Source: Paenibacillus sp. (GTDB lineage Bacteria > Bacillota > Bacilli > Paenibacillales > YIM-B00363). From it: a stretch of 64,000 bases of DNA. Below, one piece after another: positions 1 to 8,467 of the stretch. A model generated the notes under the pieces. The model had not been told where the DNA came from, did no database searches, and saw only the letters and a list, made by a program, of their open reading frames with translations. The translations under genes were made by a program, and so were the position numbers. The stretch covers positions 310,001 to 374,000 of the forward strand of contig NZ_JAPSKE010000002.1 in NCBI RefSeq assembly GCF_031177825.1, given 5' to 3'. Position 1 is the first letter of the stretch. Each line of letters opens with the position of its first letter.

Positions 1-97
1 GTCCGAATCCGAGAAGCATCATATAAAGCAAAAAGGCAGTATAAACGCCGAATAGGCCCCATACTACCTTCTTGTCGATTCGTATCGCGTAAAACAT
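1..97 (-). CDS. VanZ-like membrane protein, N-terminal fragment (runs off the left edge)
   Basis: Only the first 32 codons are inside the window. They begin at an ATG at 97 preceded by a good ribosome site (GAGGTGG, 5 bases upstream) and read MFYAIRIDKKVVWGLFGVYT followed by a hydrophobic stretch ending LLYMMLLGFG. A short basic start followed by a first membrane helix of this kind resembles VanZ-family proteins, but the conserved remainder is missing, so the family name is a guess. It follows the glycosyltransferase gene by about 80 bases on the same strand and may share its transcript. Confidence 0.45.
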   Translation of the reverse strand, partial: MFYAIRIDKKVVWGLFGVYTAFLLYMMLLGFG

Positions 98-176
98 GCG
101 TTCCACCTCGCCGTCCCAAGTCGTCTGCTTCCATTGTAGCCCAACGGAGGCGAGGGTTCTATTGTTTTTTCGAAGC

Positions 177-1217
177 TTACTGCAGCGCTTCGGCGGAGGC
201 GCGCTCCTCCGCGTGAACCGCCGGCGCGCCCGCTCGCTGCCGATGGAGCTCGCCTCGGGAAGCGCCGGCCGTCGCTTCGATGAAATACGGCGGCCGCCGC
301 TTCGTCTCCTTATACACCTTCCCCACATATTCCCCGACGATGCCGAGGCTGATCAGTTGGATGCCGCCGAGCAGCCAAGCCGTCAGCATCATGGACGTCC
401 AGCCGGGCACGGCGGCGCCTCGGCCGTGCGAGTAAAGCGCATACGCCCCGGCCAGCATGCCCGCCGCGAACACCGTCAGACCGGCCGCCATGACGAGCCG
501 GATCGGCGCGACGCTCAGCGACGTGATGCCGTTCCAAGCGAACGAAATCATCTTGCGCAGCGGATACTTCGACTCGCCCGCGAAACGCGCGTGCCGGTCG
601 TACGTCACGACCGAGGAAGGCAGTCCGAGCTGCGGAATGAGTCCCCGCAGGAACAGATTCGACTCCCGATAGCAGGCAAGCTGCTCCAGCGCCTTCGCGC
701 TCATCAGCCGATAATCGGCGTGGTTGTGAATGACGGGCGTGCCCATCCGACGCATCAACCGGTAAAACAGGACCGCGGTCCATCGTTTGAACGGGGTGTC
801 TTCCTTCCGCGCCGCGCGCACCCCATAGACGATGTCGCTGCCTTGGCGATACGCTTCCACGAAATCGCCGAACGCCTCCACGTCGTCCTGCAAATCCGCG
901 TCGATCGAGATGACGCAATCGGCGTCGTCCTTCGCGTGCATCAAACCGGACAAGAGCGCGTGTTGATGACCCACGTTGCACGCCAGCTTCAGGCCGCGCA
1001 CCGCGGCGTCCCGCTCGTGATAAGCGGCGATGATCGGCCACGTGCTGTCGGCGCTCCCGTCGTCGACGAACAACATATAGCTGTCCGGCGCGATGCTTCC
1101 TTGCCCGCTCAGCCGGTCGAGCTGCTGCCGTATCCGGCGGATCGTCTCCGGCAACACGGCTTCTTCGTTGTAACATGGGACGACGACGGCCAATACGGGA
1201 CGCATTTTACGGTTCAA
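177..1217 (-). CDS. Family 2 glycosyltransferase, bactoprenol glucosyltransferase (GtrB/DPM1) type
   Basis: 346-residue membrane-bound GT-A glycosyltransferase that probably transfers a sugar from a nucleotide donor to polyprenyl phosphate at the cytoplasmic face. Near the N-terminus are VVVPCYNEE, LFVDDGSADST and ISIDADLQDD (the DxD metal/nucleotide site), then ADYRLMS. Two C-terminal membrane helices (about residues 245-310) precede GIVGEYVGKVYKETKRRP, which is characteristic of GtrB/ArnC-like proteins. I chose a TTG start at 1217 because AGGAGG lies 6 bases upstream; the ATG at 1205 is 18 bases from it. The acceptor and sugar cannot be read from sequence. The next gene on the same strand is the VanZ-like fragment. 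Confidence 0.85.
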   Translation of the reverse strand: MNRKMRPVLAVVVPCYNEEAVLPETIRRIRQQLDRLSGQGSIAPDSYMLFVDDGSADSTWPIIAAYHERDAAVRGLKLACNVGHQHALLSGLMHAKDDADCVISIDADLQDDVEAFGDFVEAYRQGSDIVYGVRAARKEDTPFKRWTAVLFYRLMRRMGTPVIHNHADYRLMSAKALEQLACYRESNLFLRGLIPQLGLPSSVVTYDRHARFAGESKYPLRKMISFAWNGITSLSVAPIRLVMAAGLTVFAAGMLAGAYALYSHGRGAAVPGWTSMMLTAWLLGGIQLISLGIVGEYVGKVYKETKRRPPYFIEATAGASRGELHRQRAGAPAVHAEERASAEALQ

Positions 1218-1273
1218 ACCAATTCCTCCTACAACGTCGAGTTCAAAGTTTCGTACGTACGATTCCGGCGTCT

Positions 1274-1726
1274 TCAAGACACTACCGCGACGCCAAGCGC
1301 CTGATGCCGCCACAAGGTGTCGGCCACTCGGTCCGCTTGATGCGGCTCGCAATCGACGACCAAGACGACTTCGCCGCCTTTCTTCCGAGCGGACCTGCGC
1401 CTTCGCCTGCGAGTCAGCGACCAGTCGATGAGAAAGCCGACGGTAAAGCCTCCCGCTGCGCCGATCAGCCCCCAATACACAGGCCCCCAGGCGAGCGTCA
1501 TGCCAAGAGAGGCCGTGACGACGGAGACGGCGGCGCCGAGCGCCATTCCGGCGTCGATCAGCGATTCTCCGTCCGAACGATACATCGTATCGACTAGCGT
1601 GCGGCCGCTAGGACGCGTCTCCAACGGTACGGCGATCAAGCGCTTGCGATCGATGCCCTGCTGCTCCAGTTCGGCCAACGCGATCTCGATATACGTGGAG
1701 TAATGGAAGGATGCGATGACGTGCAA
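1274..1726 (-). CDS. Uncharacterised 150-residue protein with a two-helix glycine-rich membrane hairpin
   Basis: I do not recognise a named family. The N-terminal 45 residues look like a small alpha/beta domain (LHVIASFHYSTYIEIALAEL). Two glycine/alanine-rich hydrophobic segments follow (about residues 58-78 and 82-100), then a very basic cluster (LTRRRRRRSARKK), then a second alpha/beta stretch (EVVLVVDCEPHQADRVADTL). The plan is like small Bacillales stress-type proteins with a ferredoxin-fold half on each side of a glycine hairpin. A TTG start at 1726 sits 7 bases after GAGGAG, which overlaps the stop of the upstream membrane-protein gene, so the two are translationally linked. Confidence 0.6.
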   Translation of the reverse strand: MHVIASFHYSTYIEIALAELEQQGIDRKRLIAVPLETRPSGRTLVDTMYRSDGESLIDAGMALGAAVSVVTASLGMTLAWGPVYWGLIGAAGGFTVGFLIDWSLTRRRRRRSARKKGGEVVLVVDCEPHQADRVADTLWRHQALGVAVVS

Positions 1727-1737
1727 TTCGACTCTCC

Positions 1738-2526
1738 TCAACTTTCCTTCGTCTTCAAGCTCGGGAGCGCTTCTTTCGAGCCGTACACGTTCCGGAAGTG
1801 CTGCTTCAATTCCAGGTCGAACAGCTTGTTGGATTCTACGGTACTGACATAAGCGTCGTACGCCGTAAAACAATAGATCGACGGGATAAACATAAACCAC
1901 TCCCAATCGATCTCGGCAAGCGCTATATCGATCTGTCCGAGGAGCGAATAATAAAACACGATGTACAGCTTCGAGTAATAGACGAACACGATCCAAGTGA
2001 CCGTGGCGAACAACGCGTTCACGATCCGATGCGCGTAAAAATACCCCATGCCCGGCCCGAGCAGCGACCATGCGAAGGCGATCCAAGGCTTCCGCTTATC
2101 CAAATAATTGATCTCGAACGGCCCGAGACAGAAGCTGCGGATCGGCGCGTTCTCGTGCCTGGCGAGCATCGTGAACTTGTTCATGTCCACGCATGTCCGG
2201 TAGCTGTCGTAGATCGTAAACAAATACACCGGCGCGTACAGCGCCATCCACCTCAGATCGAGCACCGCCTTGGCCTGCTCGATCTGTCCGTTAAACGAAT
2301 ATACCATCGCCATGTTCAGCTGAGACTTCGTGTTGACGAACATCTCCCAGATGAAGAGCAGAAATCCCCGCATGTATTTTTGCAGCAACAGATGTCCCGT
2401 TCCCGGGAACGCCGCCGACCACCAAGCGACGACCCACGGGTTGCGGAAATGCATATGCGTCGTTCCGAACATGCTGATTTCCGCGATTTTCCGGCGGAAC
2501 GTCCGCCGATCCCTGCGCATCGCCAT
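1738..2526 (-). CDS. Uncharacterised multi-helix membrane protein made of two tandem homologous halves
   Basis: 262 residues. The two halves align by eye. The first runs from NPWVVAWWSAAFPGTGHLLL to YDSYRTCVDMNKF and the second from KPWIAFAWSLLGPGMGYFYA to YDAYVSTVESNKL. Each has a W...PGxGHL/Y helix, an amphipathic segment before a long hydrophobic segment, a GQI.(Q/I)A motif, and a terminal Y-D-(S/A)-Y...NK(F/L) motif. I know no function for it. The start ATG at 2526 follows GGGGAG by 4 bases; a GTG 24 bases upstream has no good ribosome site. The downstream glycine-hairpin gene starts across its stop codon, suggesting a two-gene unit. Confidence 0.65.
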   Translation of the reverse strand: MAMRRDRRTFRRKIAEISMFGTTHMHFRNPWVVAWWSAAFPGTGHLLLQKYMRGFLLFIWEMFVNTKSQLNMAMVYSFNGQIEQAKAVLDLRWMALYAPVYLFTIYDSYRTCVDMNKFTMLARHENAPIRSFCLGPFEINYLDKRKPWIAFAWSLLGPGMGYFYAHRIVNALFATVTWIVFVYYSKLYIVFYYSLLGQIDIALAEIDWEWFMFIPSIYCFTAYDAYVSTVESNKLFDLELKQHFRNVYGSKEALPSLKTKES

Positions 2527-2600
2527 GGCGCTCCCCCCGTTATGGTTCACCGTTGGTATTTTTTGCTGTCGCGTCCATTTTCATGCGTTCTCCTCCCTCG

Positions 2601-2637
2601 AAAATGAAAAAGAAAACCCGAGGGTTTCCCCCCGGGT
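2601..2637 (-). terminator. Rho-independent terminator of the nucleotidase gene
   Basis: On the minus strand a 9-bp stem with one mismatch (arms 2629-2637 and 2616-2624) and a 4-base loop is followed by a T-rich run (TTTTCTTTTTC). It lies 20 bases after the nucleotidase stop codon at 2657. Confidence 0.8.
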
Positions 2638-2656
2638 CGAATCAGGCCGAATCGTC

Positions 2657-4831
2657 TTACTTGGTCGGAATGACGAGCACTTGTTTCGGATAAATCAGAT
2701 TCGGATTTTTCAGTTGGTTGCGATTCGCGATTTGCTGCCAAGCGACGCCGTACGTTTTCGCGATTTTCGTAAGGTTGTCCCCCGGTTTCACGACGTAAGA
2801 TTGCTCTGCGTCCGGCGTTGGAGCAGGCGCTGGCGTAGGCTCAGCCGCTTGCGCCGACTTGCCGCTCAAGACGACGCGGTATTCCGCATAGCCGTCGGCC
2901 GTCTCGCCAAGGTATTGCAGCGTATCCATCGACTTCGCGAACGCGGCCGCGGCCGGGGACGTCGTGAACGTCACCTTCGCCGAACCGAACGTGTTCGCCA
3001 GCTTCCAGTTGCCGTCCGCCGACGGGTTGATCGTTCCGTTGTCGCGGATGTAGTCGATGACCGCTTGGCGGTTCTCGTCCGGCGCCTTCACGATAATGCG
3101 TTGGCCGTCCGGATTGGCGCGAAGCGAGGACGAAGCGCGGTAGTTGTTCGTCGCGACGACGAACTTCTGCTCCGGATCGATCGGTTTGCCGTTATATTGC
3201 AGGTTGACGACGCGATGCGAATCCGGATTCGCGAGCTCCTTGCCGCTCGCGTCGTAGCGAGGCGGCTGCGTCACGTCGAGCTCGTACGTGACGCCGTCGA
3301 TGACGTCGAAGTTGTACGTCGGGAACGCAGGATCCACGAGCGGCTGCGCCTCCGCGGAAGCCGGATCGATCGTCAGAAATTGTCCCGCCGTCCACTCGAG
3401 CCACTCCTTCACTTCCGCGCCCGTCAGCCATACCGCGTGCACCGTGTTCGAGTACAGGTACAGGTCCGCCACGTTCTTAATCGCGAGCGGTCCCGCGGGG
3501 ATGTTCGTATAATAGTTCGGACCTTGACGGCCGCCCGCCTTGAACGGAGCGCCCGCGGATAAAATCGGCAGACCTTCGTAGTCCGTGCCTTGCAGCGCCT
3601 TCTCGATATAAGCGGTCTGCGCATCCGTTACGATCTGAATCGAAGGGTCGTCCTGCAGCAGCGCGAAGAAGCTGGTGATCGGAGCCGACGTCTCGCCGAC
3701 CGGACCTCGAACGTATTCGATCGTCGCGTGATGCTCGGCTTCCACCGCTTCCACCACGGCCGGATCGGCTTCGACGAGCGCTGTCTTCGCCGTCGCGTCG
3801 TAAATTTCCCTCAGCTCGACCTTCGAATCCGACACCGTCCATTCGCCGTCGACTTGGGTGAGCACAAGGTCCACGACGCCGAGATGGTTGCCCCAGAATC
3901 CCGGCATCGCGGCGGCCACGCCGTTGATGGTACCCTTTTCCAAATCGATGCCCGGCGTATTCGCGAAGGACGGATCCGGGAAGTTCTTGTGCGCATGTCC
4001 GAACAGGATGACGTCGATGCCCGGCACTTCGCTCAGGTAGTATGTCGCGTTTTCCATATTGTCGGTTTGCGGGACGGTTTCGAAGCCGGAGTGCGGGATC
4101 GCCACGACGATGTCCGCGCCTTCTTCCTTCATCTTGGGTACGAGCGCTTCCGCCGTCTTAATGATGTCCTTCGCGACGACCTTCCCCTCCAGATGGGCCT
4201 TGTCCCATGCCATGATTTGCGGAGGAACGAAGCCGATGACGCCGACCTTGATCGTATGCTTGTTCCCCGCTTCGTCGACGACTTCGCGGTCGAGAATAAG
4301 GTACGGATGCTCGAAATAATGACGGTCGTTCGATTCGTCCGCGTCGCCGTCATCGACGTATACGTTCGCGTTCACATATGGGAAATCCGCGCCTGCGAGC
4401 GACGTAGCCAGGAAATCTAAGCCGAAGTTGAATTCGTGGTTTCCGATGTTGCCCGCGTCGTATCCGAATAGATTCATAGCTTTATAGACCGGATGAGTCT
4501 CGCCTTGCTGCAGCGGATCCACCTTGGCGACGTAATCGCCGAGCGGGTTGCCTTGAATGAGATCGCCGTTATCGAACAGCAAGCTGTTTTTCGCTTCCGC
4601 GCGAGCTTGCTTGATGAGCGTCGCGGTCTTAGCGAAGCCGTATTCGTCCGTCGGCTTGTCCGCGAAATAATCGTAGTTGACCATATTCGTGTGCAAATCC
4701 GTCGTTTCCAACACTCGCAGCTTGACGACCGGCCCGGTTTCCTCCGCCGCCGACGCCCATACCGGCACCGCCATTACGTTGAATGCCACTGTCGCCGCCA
4801 ACACGCCTTGCTTCCATGTATTCTTGCGCAT
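2657..4831 (-). CDS. Secreted 2',3'-cyclic-nucleotide phosphodiesterase / 5'(3')-nucleotidase with C-terminal LysM domain
   Basis: 724-residue exported metallophosphoesterase of the CpdB/UshA/YfkN type that should strip phosphate from nucleotides outside the cell. It has a signal peptide (basic MRKNTWK start, hydrophobic core, cleavage near WASAAE), then the calcineurin-like metal site: TTDLHTN, NGDLIQGN, GNIGNHEF, and VAIPHSG plus LFGHAH. The 5'-nucleotidase C-terminal domain follows (about residues 350-610). After a Pro/Ala linker (PTPAPAPTPD) comes a LysM repeat (SYVVKPGDNLTKIAKTYGV...), so the enzyme is probably held to peptidoglycan rather than lipid-anchored. The start ATG at 4831 has AGGGG 8 bases upstream. 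It diverges from a LysR regulator and lies near a phn-type importer, suggesting phosphate scavenging. Confidence 0.9.
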   Translation of the reverse strand: MRKNTWKQGVLAATVAFNVMAVPVWASAAEETGPVVKLRVLETTDLHTNMVNYDYFADKPTDEYGFAKTATLIKQARAEAKNSLLFDNGDLIQGNPLGDYVAKVDPLQQGETHPVYKAMNLFGYDAGNIGNHEFNFGLDFLATSLAGADFPYVNANVYVDDGDADESNDRHYFEHPYLILDREVVDEAGNKHTIKVGVIGFVPPQIMAWDKAHLEGKVVAKDIIKTAEALVPKMKEEGADIVVAIPHSGFETVPQTDNMENATYYLSEVPGIDVILFGHAHKNFPDPSFANTPGIDLEKGTINGVAAAMPGFWGNHLGVVDLVLTQVDGEWTVSDSKVELREIYDATAKTALVEADPAVVEAVEAEHHATIEYVRGPVGETSAPITSFFALLQDDPSIQIVTDAQTAYIEKALQGTDYEGLPILSAGAPFKAGGRQGPNYYTNIPAGPLAIKNVADLYLYSNTVHAVWLTGAEVKEWLEWTAGQFLTIDPASAEAQPLVDPAFPTYNFDVIDGVTYELDVTQPPRYDASGKELANPDSHRVVNLQYNGKPIDPEQKFVVATNNYRASSSLRANPDGQRIIVKAPDENRQAVIDYIRDNGTINPSADGNWKLANTFGSAKVTFTTSPAAAAFAKSMDTLQYLGETADGYAEYRVVLSGKSAQAAEPTPAPAPTPDAEQSYVVKPGDNLTKIAKTYGVAWQQIANRNQLKNPNLIYPKQVLVIPTK

Positions 4832-4894
4832 GCTCGCTTCCCCTCTCGGATCCATTCGCGTTTTTTGACCAACGTCCAGATTCTACCACATTTT

Positions 4895-4912
4895 TCTACT
4901 TATTTAAGTAGA
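4895..4912. promoter_or_regulatory. Perfect inverted repeat between the divergent nucleotidase and LysR genes (possible operator)
   Basis: TCTACTT and AAGTAGA flank a 4-base ATTT centre in the 177-base divergent region 4832-5008. Position and symmetry suit a regulator site, possibly for the adjacent LysR protein. A TATACT at 4959-4964 could be the LysR -10 box, without a convincing -35. No direct evidence of binding. Confidence 0.4.
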
Positions 4913-5008
4913 TTTACAAAAAGATTAGATTCCAACGCATGTCGGCTTTCAGACGTGTATACTACACTTAAGATCCTCGTGCGTAAAAAGGAAGTGACGC
5001 TTTTCGCC

Positions 5009-5893
5009 ATGCAGCTGAAAAGATTGCAATCGTTCGTGAACATCGTCGATCGCCGCAGCTTTACGGAAGCGGCCGGCGCCCTCGGGCTAACCCCGTCCGC
5101 GCTGAGCAAGCAAGTCAAAGCGCTGGAGGACGAGCTCGGGCTCCCGTTGTTCCACCGTACCGGGGGCGTCGAGCCGACCGCGGCCGGGAGGCTCGTCTAC
5201 GAGCGCGGGAAGGCGATGCTGGCCGAGTGGGATGCGCTCGCGGCCGAATGCCGTTCGCGCGCCGGCGTCCCCTCGGGAAAGCTCCGCATCGGCGCCTCGA
5301 CGGTACCCGCTTCCTACTTGCTCCCGGCCATCGCGAAGCGGCTTATCGAGCGGTATCCGCATGTCGAGCTGTCGGTCGTCGAAGAAGGCTCGGACGCCGT
5401 ATTGTCGCGGCTCGAGCAGCGGCACATCGACGTCGCGTTCGTCGGCGTTCGCCGCCCCTCCCCCGTCCTGCAATTCGTCCCGGTCGTTCCGGACATGCTC
5501 GTCGTCGTCGCGGCTGCGGATGCCGTCCTCGAACCTCAGACGGGGGACTCCGCCGGCGCCCGTCCGGATTGGACCGCGTTGCCCTTCGTCCTGCGGGAGG
5601 AAGGCTCCGGCACGCGGCAGGCGCTCGATCGGGCGCTCGCGGGGATCGGCCTGTCCGCGGCTAGTTTGAAGACGGCCGCGGTATCGTCCTCGACGGAATC
5701 GGCGATGGCGCTCGCCGAAGCCGGCGTCGGCGCCACGGTCGTCTCCCGTTGGGCGCTGTCGCTGCCGCGCGCGTTGCGGACGATCGCCGAGCTGCCGACC
5801 GACCGAAGCTTTTATGCCGCCTTCGAAGCGACTCGCGCGTCGGATCCGATGATTCGGTTGTTCCTCGACAACGCTGCCGAAATCTATAGGTAA
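5009..5893 (+). CDS. LysR-family transcriptional regulator
   Basis: 294 residues. The N-terminal winged helix-turn-helix is typical: MQLKRLQSFVNIVDRRSFTEAAGALG, then TPSALSKQVKALEDELGLPLFHR. The effector-binding half resembles the CysB/CysL-like group (SGKLRIGASTVPASYLLPAI...LSVVEEGSDAVL). I chose the ATG at 5009 because it gives the canonical family N-terminus, although the ribosome site (AAGGAAG) is 14-16 bases upstream, longer than ideal. It diverges from the secreted nucleotidase and ends in a terminator before the phn-type importer genes, so either neighbour could be its target. The ligand is unknown. Confidence 0.9.
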   Translation: MQLKRLQSFVNIVDRRSFTEAAGALGLTPSALSKQVKALEDELGLPLFHRTGGVEPTAAGRLVYERGKAMLAEWDALAAECRSRAGVPSGKLRIGASTVPASYLLPAIAKRLIERYPHVELSVVEEGSDAVLSRLEQRHIDVAFVGVRRPSPVLQFVPVVPDMLVVVAAADAVLEPQTGDSAGARPDWTALPFVLREEGSGTRQALDRALAGIGLSAASLKTAAVSSSTESAMALAEAGVGATVVSRWALSLPRALRTIAELPTDRSFYAAFEATRASDPMIRLFLDNAAEIYR

Positions 5894-5901
5894 CGAAAAA
5901 G

Positions 5902-5939
5902 CGCCCTTCGCGTCTTTACAAATGCGAAGGGCGTTTGTT
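5902..5939 (+). terminator. Terminator after the LysR gene
   Basis: A perfect 10-bp stem (CGCCCTTCGC at 5902-5911 with GCGAAGGGCG at 5924-5933) and a 12-base loop are followed by TTTGTT. It begins 8 bases after the LysR stop codon and separates lysR from the importer operon. Confidence 0.85.
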
Positions 5940-6013
5940 ACAGTAATCGTTGAATATTTTTCATTAGGGTCGTGAATTTCAGGAAACCTACGAGAGACGG
6001 AGAGAAGAAGAGG

Positions 6014-6901
6014 ATGACATTTTCCAAAACCGCATTACTGTCTTTATTATCCATTGTACTGGCGCTGACCGCCCTGGCCGGCTGCGCGGGATCGGGCGCC
6101 AAGGCGGACGAGCCGTTCAACATCGCCGTCATTCCCGTACAAACCGAAGGGCAGCTCGGCGAAGCGATGAAGAAGCTGCAGACGATTCTGTCCGACGCGC
6201 TTGACCGCGAAGTCGAGATTTCGGATTATCCGGATTATAACGGCGTCGTCGAAGCGATGAACTTCGGCCATGTCGATATGGCGTTCTTCGGTCCGCTGAC
6301 TTACGTCGTCGCGCATCACAAGAGCGGCGCGGAAGCGATCGTCGTCCAATTGGTGAAGGGGAAGCCGCTCTATTATTCTTACATTATTACGCACAAGGAC
6401 AACCCTTGGAATTCGCTCGACGAATTGTTCGCCGACCCGGGCGCCGTCTCGTTCGCTTTCGGAGACCCGAGCAGCACCTCCGGCTCGCTTGTGCCGGGCG
6501 TCGAATTGAAGGCGCGGGGCGTGCTCGTTTCGGAGACGGAATCGAAGCTGAAGGAAGTTCGCTATACGGGGTCGCACGATATTACGGCGATCGCGGTGCA
6601 GAATAAGGATGTGGACGCCGGCGCGATCGACAGCGCGATCTACGACAACCTCGTCGAACAAGGCACGATCGACGGGAATCAGTTCAAGGTGATTTGGCGA
6701 TCCGATGAACTGTATCAATATCCATGGGCCGTCAAGAAAGGCACGGACGCCGAACTGATTAAGAAGCTGCAGGATACGTTCGTCTCTATTTCCGACGAGT
6801 CGATCTTGTCCGGCTTCGGCATCTCCGGCTTCGCGCCGACCAGCAACGAGGATTACGAGTCCATCCGCGTCGTCGCGGAACAAGAGGGCCGCCTCGAATA
6901 A
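6014..6901 (+). CDS. phnD: PhnD-type lipoprotein, phosphonate/phosphite ABC importer binding protein
   Basis: 295-residue binding protein of a phosphonate/phosphite/phosphate-ester importer. It has a lipoprotein signal with lipobox LAGC at about residues 22-25, so it should be anchored to the outer face of the membrane. Family features are FNIAVIPVQTEGQLGEAMKK, DYNGVVEAMNFGHVDMAFFGPLTYV (the PhnD ligand-pocket signature), DPSSTSGSLVP and VDAGAIDSAIYDNL. The start ATG at 6014 has GGAGAG 9 bases upstream. The gene is followed by phnE and phnC, an unusual D-E-C order. No phosphonate lyase genes are in the window, so the substrate may be phosphonate, phosphite or a phosphate ester. Confidence 0.9.
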   Translation: MTFSKTALLSLLSIVLALTALAGCAGSGAKADEPFNIAVIPVQTEGQLGEAMKKLQTILSDALDREVEISDYPDYNGVVEAMNFGHVDMAFFGPLTYVVAHHKSGAEAIVVQLVKGKPLYYSYIITHKDNPWNSLDELFADPGAVSFAFGDPSSTSGSLVPGVELKARGVLVSETESKLKEVRYTGSHDITAIAVQNKDVDAGAIDSAIYDNLVEQGTIDGNQFKVIWRSDELYQYPWAVKKGTDAELIKKLQDTFVSISDESILSGFGISGFAPTSNEDYESIRVVAEQEGRLE

Positions 6902-6917
6902 CGGAGGCTACGCAAGT

Positions 6918-7676
6918 ATGCTTTGGCTCAAGAAAAGTACGGTCGCTTTAGGAACGGCGTTAGCGGTCCTGCTCGCCTTGAGTTGGATCGGGCTCGAGTT
7001 GGACGTCACGAAGTTCGCCGCGGCGGCGAATATCGTCGTCTTCCTGCGCAACGACTGGCTGCCTCCCGACTGGAGCGTACTCGGCGACGCGGTGCGGCTG
7101 TCGATCGATACGCTCATGATCGCCTTCCTGTCCACCTTCTTCGCCTTGCTCATCGCCCTGCCGCTCAGCTTTCTTGCGGCCGGCAACGTCGCGACACCAT
7201 GGCTGAGGGGCGCCGTACGCGCGTTCCTCAGCTTTCTGCGTTCCGTCCCGGAGATCGTCTTCGGCTTGCTCTTCGTCGTCGCGGTCGGGCTCGGTCCGTT
7301 CCCGGCCGTCCTCGCCATCCTGCTTCATAACGTCGGCGTGCTCGGGAAGCTCGTTTCCGAATTGGTCGAAGCGGCCGATCCCGCGCCGCAGGAGGCCCTC
7401 CGCGCGGCGGGCGCGTCGCGCGGCATGGAGGCGCTGTACGGCATCTTGCCGCAGATCGCGCCGAACGTCGTCTCGCAATACTTTTATCGGTTCGAGGTCG
7501 CGATCCGCACATCCCTTATCTTGGGGTTCATCGGCGCCGGCGGCATCGGACAGCAATTGTTCATGCATTTTAAAATTTTCAAGTACGCCCAAGTGACGGT
7601 CGACGTAATCGTCATTATGGCGCTCGTCCTCCTCGCCGACGCGCTCAGCGCTTGGGCGCGAAGAAAAATGATATAA
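6918..7676 (+). CDS. phnE: PhnE-type ABC transporter permease
   Basis: 252-residue inner-membrane permease partner of the PhnD-like lipoprotein. It has five to six hydrophobic helices and the ABC permease EAA loop (EALRAAGASRGMEALYGILPQ region), followed by the conserved FEVAIRTSLILGFIGAGGIGQQL of the PhnE/MetI group. The start ATG at 6918 follows CGGAGG by 10 bases. It begins 16 bases after phnD and ends 17 bases before phnC, so the three are one operon. Confidence 0.9.
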   Translation: MLWLKKSTVALGTALAVLLALSWIGLELDVTKFAAAANIVVFLRNDWLPPDWSVLGDAVRLSIDTLMIAFLSTFFALLIALPLSFLAAGNVATPWLRGAVRAFLSFLRSVPEIVFGLLFVVAVGLGPFPAVLAILLHNVGVLGKLVSELVEAADPAPQEALRAAGASRGMEALYGILPQIAPNVVSQYFYRFEVAIRTSLILGFIGAGGIGQQLFMHFKIFKYAQVTVDVIVIMALVLLADALSAWARRKMI

Positions 7677-7693
7677 GAAAGGCGGCGTTGTTC

Positions 7694-8443
7694 ATGACCG
7701 TTCGACTCCGGCGGGTAACCGTAGATTATGCCTCGGGCGGCGCCTTGCCTGCGCTACGCGGCGTGACGATCGACTTCCGCCCCGGCGAGATGACGGGCGT
7801 GCTCGGTCGCAGCGGCGCGGGCAAGTCGACGCTCATCCGCTGCATCAACGCGCTGGTCAAGCCATCGTCGGGTTCGGTCGAGATCGACGGCCGGGACGTG
7901 ACGCGGCTCGGTCCGCGGGCGCTGCGCGATTGCCGCGCGGGCATCGGCATGGTGTTCCAGCAATTCGGGCTCGTCCCTCGCACGAGCGCGCTGACGAACG
8001 TGCTGCTCGGCGCGATCGGGCAGCGTCCGGCATGGCGCAATGCGCTCGGTTTTTTTAGCGCGCGAGAACGCGCCGCGGCGGCGGCCGCGCTGGAAGCGGT
8101 CGAGCTCGGCGGCTTCGGTCCGCGCCGCGTCGAGCAGCTCAGCGGCGGCCAGCGGCAGCGCGTCGCGATCGCGCGCGCGCTCGTGCAGCGCCCGACGGTC
8201 CTGCTCGCGGACGAGCCGGTGTCGAGCCTCGACCCGGTCACCTCGCGCGGCATCCTCGAGCTCCTCGCGCGCATTCACGGGGAGGACGCCCGCCGCGTCA
8301 CCGTCGTCAACCTGCACGACGTCGAGCTCGCCCTCGCGTACTGCAATCGGATCGTCGGCTTACGCGAAGGCCGCGTCGTCTTCGACGGCCGCCCCGACGA
8401 GGTCGACGCTTCCGTGCGGCAGACGATCTACGGCGGCGCGTAA
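7694..8443 (+). CDS. phnC: PhnC-type ABC transporter ATP-binding protein
   Basis: 249-residue ATPase of the importer. Walker A is GRSGAGKST, the Q-loop is MVFQQFGLVPR, the signature is LSGGQRQRVAIARAL, Walker B is VLLADEP, and an H-loop histidine follows (VNLHDVELAL). The insert LGPRALRDCRAGIGMVFQ is typical of PhnC. I chose the ATG at 7694 because AAAGGCGG lies 8 bases upstream; an in-frame ATG at 7652 would overlap phnE. A T-less hairpin lies just after the stop codon. Confidence 0.92.
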   Translation: MTVRLRRVTVDYASGGALPALRGVTIDFRPGEMTGVLGRSGAGKSTLIRCINALVKPSSGSVEIDGRDVTRLGPRALRDCRAGIGMVFQQFGLVPRTSALTNVLLGAIGQRPAWRNALGFFSARERAAAAAALEAVELGGFGPRRVEQLSGGQRQRVAIARALVQRPTVLLADEPVSSLDPVTSRGILELLARIHGEDARRVTVVNLHDVELALAYCNRIVGLREGRVVFDGRPDEVDASVRQTIYGGA

Positions 8444-8445
8444 CA

Positions 8446-8467
8446 GGAGTCGGAAACCTCCGACTCC
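8446..8467. other. Perfect 9-bp hairpin directly after phnC, without a T tract
   Basis: GGAGTCGGA and TCCGACTCC flank an AACC loop, starting 2 bases after the phnC stop. There is no U run on either strand, so it is more likely an mRNA 3'-end or processing hairpin than a standard terminator. It overlaps the tail of a decayed gene on the other strand. Confidence 0.45.

Noticed and set aside
96..1304. Long Arg/His-rich open frame on the plus strand opposite the glycosyltransferase
   Set aside because: In this high-GC genome the reverse frame of real genes stays open. It has no domain match, ribosome site or codon pattern of a gene. The same applies to long Arg-rich frames opposite the glycan operon (34140-36662, 31782-33302, 53203-55383) and opposite the adhesin (13383-15248).
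8446..8467. Standard terminator after phnC
   Set aside because: The hairpin is perfect but neither side has a U run, so it is listed only as a hairpin.
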